This document shows positions 57,301 through 64,000 of a stretch of DNA of 64,000 nucleotides, in pieces. Every line of letters starts with the position of its first letter. Position 1 is the stretch's first letter. The DNA comes from Branchiostoma floridae (taxonomy: Eukaryota; Chordata; Leptocardii; Amphioxiformes; Branchiostomatidae). Position numbers and translations under genes: made by a program. Where the stretch lies: positions 1,409,718 to 1,473,717 of the forward strand of contig NC_049991.1 of assembly GCF_000003815.2 (NCBI RefSeq). Reading direction: 5' to 3'. The notes beneath the pieces are model-generated. The model was not told the DNA's origin. It made no database searches and saw only the letters and a program-made list of their open reading frames with translations.

Positions 57301-60273
57301 TAACCCTTACGTCTTCCTGTTATAAACCAAGAGGTCCTGGGTTTTGGAAGTTTAATAACTCTTTATTGTCTGATGAAACATTTACAGTCCAGTTGAAAAA
57401 TAAAATTGTTGTATGTAGCCGATATTATTCATATATAAATGACCTGTCTTTAAAATGGGATATGATAAAACTGGAAATTAGAGGGTTTACCATAAAATAT
57501 GCAAAACAAAAAGCCAAGGAAAATAGAGATTTGGAAAGAGAACTAGAACTCCAACTTAACGAACTACAGAAAGACTGTGACTTAAACCCGACAAAAATAG
57601 CTTTGTCAAACCTTACAAAAGTAAAACAAAAATTAAGTGAGATTCACACTCAAAGAACAAAAGGGGCAATGATTAGAAGTAAAAGTAAATGGTGTGAAGA
57701 AGGGGAGAGGAACACAAGATATTTTCTAAATTTAGAAAGGAGAAATTACGAACAAAAAAACATTACTGAAATTATAAAAGAAGACGACACAGTTGTTACA
57801 AACGCAAAACAAATTTTGTTATTACAAGCTGAATATTATAAAAAAATGTACACATCATCCAACTGTGATCCAAACAAGATAGAATTTTTACCCTTCTTTC
57901 AACCAAACAACATACCAAAATTATCTGACATAGAAAAAAAAAGATGTGAAGGGGAAATCCTTAAAAGGGAGCTTAATATTGCTTTGCAGCAACTGAATAG
58001 GAAAAAAAATAAATCCCCAGGAAGCGATGGTTTAACAACAGAATTCTACGTACATTTCTGGCAGTACTTAGAAAAAGACCTCCTTTTAGCTGCAAATTAT
58101 GCCTTTAGAAAAGGTGAATTACCAGTGTCACAGAAACGAGGAGTAATTCATTTAATACCAAAAAAGGATAGCGACTTAAGGAAACTTGGAAATTGGCGCC
58201 CCATTACACTTTTAAATGTTGATTATAAACTCATAAGTAAAACTTTAGCGAATAGACTAGAACCTTTCTTGCCAAAGTTGATACACCCAGATCAAACAGG
58301 TTTTATAAAAGGAAGACAAATATTCACTAATGTAAGACATATTGCTGATTTCATGGAGTACACAAAAATGTATAATTTGCCTGCCCTTGCCTTATTCATC
58401 GACTTTAAAAAAGCCTTCGATACAATTGAGCGTAAAGTTATCATTAAAACATTAGACACAATGAATCTTGGAAAAAACTTCATTGACTGGGTCAAACTAC
58501 TGTACAAAAATGCCATTAGTTGTGTTATTAACAACGGTTTTTCGTCGCCGTGGTTTGATGTAAGTAGAGGGGTAAGGCAGGGTGATCCACTTTCAGCATA
58601 TCTATTTAACTTAGTGATTGAAGTTGTAGCCTGTAGAATAAGGGCCGATCCTTCTGTCGAAGGTATATCGATCTATGGCTGCAAGCGAAAACTATCCATG
58701 TATGCTGATGATTTAACCGGTCTTGTCAAAGATGAAAACTCCGCTAAAAGCTTACTAGACATTCTAGATCATTTTAAATTCTGTAGTGGCCTAGAGGTCA
58801 GTAAAAAAAAAACTAAAGCTATGTGGATGGGAGCAAGCAGACATAGGATCGATGAGCCTTTGGAGGTTCTGTGGCCACGTGGGCCTATATATGCACTGGG
58901 TACTTATTTCTCATACAACCAGGAAGACTGTGATAAGTTAAACTTTGATTATCACCTGAAAGCTATGGAGATACTGTTAAATATATGGAGGATAAGAGAT
59001 CTAACTACAATTGGGAGAATTGTTCTTGTTAAAACACTTGGTATTTCTAAACTAATTTATAATTGTACGGTTCTGCCGGTTCCCAAAGCCAAAAGTGAAA
59101 ATGAAGACAGTAATAGGGAAAAAAGACCAAGGTGGTCTAACTATGGTGGATTTTTCCATTAAATGTAAAGCCCTTAAGGCGTCATGGATTAAGAGACTCG
59201 AGAAAAGTGAAAGTTGTTCCTATATGTTATGTCAGTGGGGAGGGAAATTACTATTTCAATGTAACTATGATATAACATGTTTAGATCTTTCTAATTTACC
59301 ATTGTTCTACTGTCAAGTACTGCAGGCTTGGCAGTCGATTGTGCAATCGGTTCCGAAATCTAAAGATGACATAAGTAAACAAATTATCTGGAATAACAGA
59401 TTTATATTAGTAGGCCGGAAATCTGTATTGTACAACCGATGGTGCCAAGCTGGTATTCTGAAAATATGTGATGTTATGTCAAGCGATGGTAACTTCCTAA
59501 CATTGGGTGAGCTGGCCCAGAAACATGAAATAGTCTTTACACCTGTTGATATGCTCAGATATTCTAGCCTGAAGTCAGCTATCCCAAATGGTTGGAAAAA
59601 TACAGTAAAAAAGGATCAGCTCGGTGATTCGGTGGAAAACACCATCGCTTCTCAGGCCTTCTCTTGTAAACAATTATATGATATATATTTAAAACAAACA
59701 TTTGAACCCCCAACGGGCCAAGATGAATTGTTAAGCGTTCTAGAAAATGAAAACAACTTGGAAAAAGTGTATTTATTACCTTTCACATGTACTAAGAATG
59801 TTAAACTACAGTACTTTCAGTATAAGATCATACATAGATTTTTGCCGACAAATTGCTATTTAAAGAAAATCAAAGTTACAGACTCAGATAAATGTCCTTT
59901 TTGTAACAACAAACAAAACCTAAACCACCTGTTTGTAGATTGTGTCTATGTTATTAGTTATTGGAACGACTTTTGCTCATGGTGGCTCAAAACCTTTTCA
60001 GAACATATTGTATTAACGAAAACTGATATTATGTATGGTAAGGTTAACAAGCAGAAAATGAATGAATACTTGAATCAATGTTTATTACATGCAAAATATG
60101 CCATATTTAAGAATGTATCTTCGAATACTAAGCCTTATTTTTGTGACACAATCTTCTGTTATTAACTTTCGAGACCAACATTCTTTGTAATAAGTTACTC
60201 CTCATTATGTATATTATGTTATATTAGGGGGCTTGCCACAGGGTTTCTTTTCTGTATTTGAAAGTTATATTGA

Positions 60274-60311
<38 letters not shown>

Positions 60312-63264
60312 AAAAGGGGCGGCTTAACCCAAAAACACAGTGTCCTGATTTTGCAGATAATATTTTTCTGAATCCCCAGAAATAATTTTAATGGCAACTT
60401 GACATTGGCAGTCTAGTGATTAGGATTTGTGACTTGTGACAGCTGTTGTCGTAACCCTGCCTGTTATTGAAAATAATGGTAACAGGCGACAGTATAATTC
60501 CAGAAAATCTTACTTATTTCAAATAGATTAACCAGAATTAATATTTGTAGGTATGATTTATTAAAGTTGCAATTAGATGTCTCCATTCTGGGGATTCAGC
60601 CAGAATTCTGGCTGTGAGCAAAAATTCATTCTTCGTGGATACATCTAATTGCAACCTACATAATATTCATTATCCTTTGATATATCATAACTACAAATAT
60701 TAATTCATCTGGTCAACCTATTTTTAAATTATTAACTTAAAGGTTTTCTGGAATTAGAGTGTTTGCCCAGAATCATATTGTCACCTGTTTGGTACATCAA
60801 TGTTGAAAGAGCACTGGAAAAAGCAAATTGCATCATGACACCTTTGTTACTTTTACCATCAACAGCAACTAATTATTCTTGTCTCGCTCACTGTCTTGCA
60901 GGGGACCCTACACCCAGAGCGCTGCGTTTGGAGCCTTCCCGTGACCAGCTGTACTATGGAGACACTCTCATACTGGCCTGTCCTAACTATGGTTCACAGC
61001 CAGACCCAGATACACTGCCTGCTGACCCACTCACTGTACCTTCACCACAGGTATGTACTGTACTGTACTGTACTGTAGTTATGCTGTCCTAACTATGGTT
61101 CACAGCCAGACCCAGATACACTGCCTGCAGACCCACTCACTGTACCTTCACCACAGGTATGTACTGTACTGTACTGTACTGTAGTTATGCTGTCCTAACT
61201 ATGGTTCACAGCCAGACCCAGATACACTGCCTGCAGACCCACTCACTGTACCTTCACCACAGGTATGTACTGTACTGTACTGTACTGTAGTTATGCTGTC
61301 CTAACTATGGTTCACAGCCAGACCCAGATACACTGCCTGCAGACCCACTCACTGTACCTTCACCACAGGTATGTACTGTACTGTACTGTACTGTACTGTG
61401 CTGTACTGTACTGTACTGTACTGTGCTGTACTGTACTGTACTGTACTGTACACCCTATCCTGTCCTAACTATGGTTCAGAGACAGACCCAGATACACTGA
61501 CTGCAGACCCACTCACTGTACCTTCACCACAGGTATGTACTGTACTGTGCTGTACTATACTGTGCTGTACAGTGCTGTACTGTACTGTACTGTACACCCT
61601 ATCCTGTCCTAACTATGGTTCAGAGACAGACCCAGATACACTGACTGCAGACCCACTCACTGTACCTTCACCACAGGTATGTACTGTACTGTACTGTACT
61701 GAACATTGCTGTTTTTTTGTTCGGGGGCACTAAATTTGTTCAACTTCTGGCGCATTTCGCATCAAAACATGGGTTATCTTAGGTGGGTATGACATAAATA
61801 AACTAGAGTTTGGCGACCTCATACCTCCACGAAATATTGAGTGTTTTTGTTGATTTTATGGTTGTTGATGATGACTTGTATGTAATGATATTTGTGTTAT
61901 TTGTGTGGATAGTTATCACATGGGCACTGTGGTAACATGCAACAGGTGTGGGGAGTCTTTATGATGTTTATATTATCACGTTATGATAGTACTGGCAACT
62001 TGCAAGGTAGAGAGTATGTTTCAGAATTCATAACAGATAACTGCAACACATCAGGATACAAACACATCTTCAACACAAGCAATAAGACACAAAATTTCTA
62101 TCAACCAATACCTACATATAGGTTACGGGAACAAGTTTATACCAGATATATAATAATCCTAAGTACATACCAACACAACGTCAGCGTAACGCATCTAACA
62201 GCACAAACGAAGTATAACACACCAGGTGCCCAAAGGCACAAGTAGTAAATACAAAGTTAATTATCGTGATAATCAAATAGTCCAGGATCGGCAAACAGTT
62301 GCTCTAAGGAGTCAACTGTTACAGATACCCTAAACGGTTGCCATACGACGTCAACTGTTCAGATGCAGGATTACCAAACACATCCAGATAATAGATATAT
62401 AATAAAACCAAGTGCATCAGCTGCTCTAAGGAGTCAACAGATATCCTAAACAGACATAAGATTATAGCGACAGATACAGGGCCCAAAGTCTAAACACTTC
62501 CAGCTTTCATCACACCCCACCAACACACTAAGTATGAAACCAGTCCATCCAGCCGTTCTTGAGTTATCAAACACAACTGAAAATATTCAAATTGACCGGG
62601 ATGGGCAAACAGCTGCTCTAAGGAGTCAACTGTTTGGGTTCCCCAATCAGCTGTCCTATTCATGGCTATCACTATCTGCTTGGAGATCAGCTGATTAACA
62701 AACACTGACAGCACGATGCCTGTTCCAATATCTTGCAGATATAGGGGTGATTTCTGATATTGTTACATCAATATTATAACAACAGATACGGGACCCAAAA
62801 TCTAATCACTTCTAGCTTTCATGACACCCACCAACACACCAAGTATGAAACCAACCCATCCAGCCGTTCTTGAGTTATCTTGTACACAGACAGACAAACA
62901 TAACAGAAAATATAACCCCCATGACATTTCATGGAGGTAAGTACAACACGGTATATTCCACATCACGCTCGATCCCAGCCCTCCCGCGGGTCGGGCTGAT
63001 ACCTCGGGTGATACTGGATACACCGTGTTGTATTCTAAATGTACTGTACTGTACACCTCAAAGAGCTAGCCTTGATGGCAAGAAATTTGGTCTCATGTTT
63101 AAGTTTCTCATAAGGTTGAATTGGTCACTTTGTCACATCCTACAGGTGGAATGGCAGTTGAACTACGATTTCTCAAATCCTTGGAATGGCTCCCTACCAG
63201 CAGGGGCAAGTGTAGAGGCCGGCCAGCTCATCATTACAAACTTGGGAGATAGTCATGTTGGAAG
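51315..63264 (+). CDS. Immunoglobulin-superfamily secreted or membrane protein, N-terminal part
   Basis: Five exons are seen: 51315-51384 (signal peptide), 55050-55201, 55581-55746, 60902-61050 and 63146-63264, with end phases 1,0,1,0,2. Exon 1 encodes a hydrophobic leader ([17 protein letters not shown]). Exons 2-3 form one Ig-like domain: LELTCTA (B-strand Cys), IAWHRDG (C-strand Trp), LKLTAT and TTYACNVTR (F-strand Cys). Exons 4-5 start a second domain: [20 protein letters not shown] and [13 protein letters not shown]. Each domain is split by an internal intron. I do not recognise a specific orthologue, and the gene runs past base 64000. Introns 1 and 4 contain tandem arrays that repeat the neighbouring splice site, and intron 3 holds a 4.5-kb LINE in the same orientation. 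CRE and ETS motifs lie 150-180 bp upstream of the ATG. Confidence 0.82.
51694..51831. mobile_element. Related MITE in Ig intron 1
   Basis: Arms tagtctctaagcagatgttg and the complement cactacatctgcttagaga; a variant of the TAATCTCCAAGCAG family. No clear duplication seen. Confidence 0.6.
52497..52615. repeat. CA-rich microsatellite in Ig intron 1
   Basis: Interrupted (CA)n run with the longest pure stretch near 52585-52603. Simple sequence only. Confidence 0.85.
53306..53404. mobile_element. Hairpin MITE in Ig intron 1
   Basis: ttgaagtttttaactgtcattcaacacaagaa pairs with ttcttgtgttcaatggcagttaaaaacttcaag, about 32 bp with one or two mismatches. The centre is gaacgaccgaaaattcg. Confidence 0.7.
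54204..55075 (+). repeat. 67-bp tandem array repeating the acceptor of Ig exon 2
   Basis: Twelve copies of a 67-68-bp unit lie directly upstream of exon 2, and the exon start itself is the thirteenth. Each unit contains a pyrimidine tract, a taacag acceptor and the first ~27 nt of the exon (gtgtcctggcagctgtaac...). In each of the twelve, the exon-like part ends in an in-frame TGA (GAT GTG TGA), whereas the true exon reads on (AAC ATC GGT). Confidence 0.9.
56589..59162 (+). pseudogene. LINE ORF2, endonuclease and reverse transcriptase part
   Basis: The frame has 857 codons. The N-terminal APE endonuclease has SINVRGLN at the start, FLQETF with catalytic Glu42, GGDLN at 144-148, RLDYWLI and PDHRAV with His233. 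The reverse transcriptase (about residues 470-760) has [25 protein letters not shown] with Asp605, [13 protein letters not shown] and YADD at 705-708. This arrangement and wording are those of the L1/Tx1 clade. The last ~25 codons ([12 protein letters not shown] onward) are out of frame: the true continuation resumes in another frame from about 59098. The ORF is therefore broken near its C-terminus by a deletion with frameshift, while all catalytic residues upstream are intact. Confidence 0.9.
59098..60165 (+). pseudogene. LINE ORF2, C-terminal part in shifted frame
   Basis: This open stretch in a different frame continues ORF2 with [16 protein letters not shown], the usual L1/Tx1 sequence after the RT thumb. 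It then carries a C-terminal Cys-x2-Cys-x8-His-x4-Cys motif ([17 protein letters not shown]) at about 59894-59943 and stops at 60163-60165. Compared with related elements, roughly 25-35 residues between VPK and KTVIGKKD appear missing at the frame change, judged from general familiarity with the family. Confidence 0.8.
60496..60755. mobile_element. 260-bp hairpin MITE between the LINE and Ig exon 4
   Basis: Left arm aattccagaaaatctt...gaattaatatttgtaggta...ttgcaattagatgt pairs along its length with the right arm acatctaattgcaac...aatattaattc...aggttttctggaatt, around a 60-bp centre. Confidence 0.75.
60981..61690 (+). repeat. Tandem array repeating the donor of Ig exon 4
   Basis: The last 70 nt of exon 4 plus about 36 nt of intron are repeated, with unit starts at 60981 (true exon), 61087, 61193, 61299, 61463 and 61607. 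Three units are exactly 106 bp apart; later ones are lengthened by a (TACTG)n pentamer run. Each copy keeps cag/gtatgt. Copies differ from the exon at a few sites (GCTGAC versus GCAGAC), and the last two form a subtype. Confidence 0.9.
61735..63145. other. Rest of Ig intron 4, dispersed and duplicated repeats
   Basis: The phrase gctctaaggagtcaac occurs three times (about 62304, 62412 and 62616). A ~95-bp block (aaagtctaaacacttccagctttcat..ccgttcttgagttatc) occurs at 62475-62570 and again at 62786-62881. The palindromic MITE at 62940 follows. No exon seen. Confidence 0.55.
62940..63042. mobile_element. Short palindromic MITE before Ig exon 5
   Basis: gtacaacacggtatattccacatcac pairs with gtgatactggatacaccgtgttgta. 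The same family occurs at 23187-23325 in an ABCA intron (ataacacagtgtattccacatc / atgtaatacaccttgttgta). Confidence 0.7.
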
Positions 63265-63291
63265 GTAAAAATGTACACTTTTTTACAACTT

Positions 63292-63658
63292 TAGGCCACA
63301 CCATTTTTATTTGTTGTTTCTTGGATTTTTTTAAAAAAATGGGGTCGGTCGGTTGAAAAATAAATAAAAAAAAACTTTTGCAAAAAGTCAGGGGTAGGAG
63401 AGATTGAGGGGCTTACTCAAGTTAGTCAATTTCGGGGGTCCCTGGTAGCGAAGTCCAAAGTTTGAAGAAAAATTATGTACCGTCCAAAGTAGGCACCTAC
63501 TGGAATTTGAGGCCCATAGTTAATTTGAGAATTTCAAAGGAGAGGCTGTGCAATTTTTTCAACACAAGGTGTGACTATCAATTTGAAGTTTTTTTTTCAA
63601 GTCAGAAAAAACATGGTCAGGAAATATGAGAAACAACAAATAAAATTGGTGTGGCCTA
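63292..63658. mobile_element. TAGGCCACACC-ended element after Ig exon 5
   Basis: Ends taggccacaccatttttattt and aataaaattggtgtggccta. The interior (gtccctggtag, ccaaagtttgaagaaaaat, ggcccatagttaattt) reappears reversed at 25630-25830. Confidence 0.75.
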
Positions 63659-64000
63659 ACGACAACCTATTGTAGTAAGCAGTATAAACCTGAGTCAGTG
63701 TTGTAGAATTTCAATAGAGAAAGTCAATTTTGGGGGCAGTCTTTCCTAAGTAATATGAAAAAGAAACTCTTTTCCCTTCCATATCAACATTCAAGGAGCA
63801 ATAATTTGATGCCTGGATCAACGCCTAATTTTTGTGGGTCACAATATTTAGGGAATCCTAGTGTGGCTTGTTTCTGCACTGTTTTTAACTGCTCAAAGTA
63901 TGAAACAATGAATGGACATGTAAGTGTGGGAACATATTGTAATAGATATCAATTTCATACAGATTGCCTTATCCAAATTACTTCCAATTTTAACACTAAC

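Larger units (their letters stand above)
55793..60308 (+). mobile_element. Tx1/L1-clade non-LTR retrotransposon (LINE), in Ig intron 3
   Basis: The element has an APE-type endonuclease plus reverse transcriptase ORF, a C-terminal Cys-His segment, a 3' UTR and an uninterrupted A-tail of about 33 nt (60276-60308). The 3' end is clear. The 5' end is set by a possible target duplication: tctaaaa after the tail (60309-60315) recurs with flanking A residues at about 55783-55792. About 800 bp precede the ORF without a recognisable ORF1, so the copy is probably 5' truncated or has a degenerate first part. The long intact frame and clean A-tail suggest a young insertion. It lies in the same sense as the Ig gene. 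Confidence 0.85.

Noticed and set aside
61265-61733. Frames reading YCTVLYC repeats
   Set aside because: Produced by the TACTG pentamer expansion within the donor array; not an independent gene.

Overview
This is eukaryotic, intron-rich, AT-rich DNA packed with short inverted-repeat transposons (MITEs), tRNA-derived SINEs and minisatellites. Nothing bacterial or viral was seen. An invertebrate deuterostome, most likely a lancelet (Branchiostoma-type genome), is my inference from three things: single-copy orthologues of vertebrate genes, very dense MITE content, and a Tx1/L1-type LINE. No species-specific marker proves it.

Four protein genes can be reconstructed exon by exon, with splice phases that fit. 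(1) An ABCA5-type lipid ABC transporter on the minus strand has 23 coding exons between 27281 and 2118. They encode about 1220 residues: TMD1, NBD1 and most of TMD2. The second nucleotide-binding domain must lie left of the window. (2) A GGA clathrin adaptor on the plus strand is complete, with 16 coding exons from 30228 to 43133 and 749 residues (VHS, GAT, hinge, GAE). It is divergent from the ABCA gene, with about 2.9 kb between the start codons. (3) TMEM11, a mitochondrial membrane protein, lies on the minus strand and is complete in two exons (49096 to 46774, 193 residues). It is tail-to-tail with GGA. (4) The N-terminal part of a secreted or membrane immunoglobulin-superfamily protein lies on the plus strand from 51315, with five exons seen, and runs off the right edge. 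It is divergent from TMEM11.

The most unusual pattern concerns splice sites. Three independent tandem arrays in this window each span a real exon-intron junction and so multiply its splice site: the acceptor of Ig exon 2 (12 upstream copies, each followed by an in-frame stop), the donor of Ig exon 4 (5 downstream copies), and the donor of ABCA exon 17 (at least 4 downstream copies). Other notable items are a Tx1-like LINE whose 5' and 3' non-coding ends carry a 14-nt inverted complement; a 1.2-kb terminal-inverted-repeat element whose core looks like a CpG promoter; a hammerhead-ribozyme-like motif; nested SINEs with perfect 12-bp target duplications; a GC-AG intron and a candidate 51-nt cassette exon in GGA; and an acceptor-donor fusion of the recursive-splicing type in the ABCA gene.

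The four genes do not form one pathway: lysosomal or endosomal lipid transport, Golgi-to-endosome sorting, mitochondrial morphology, and cell-surface recognition. Their head-to-head and tail-to-tail packing is typical of invertebrate chordate genomes.
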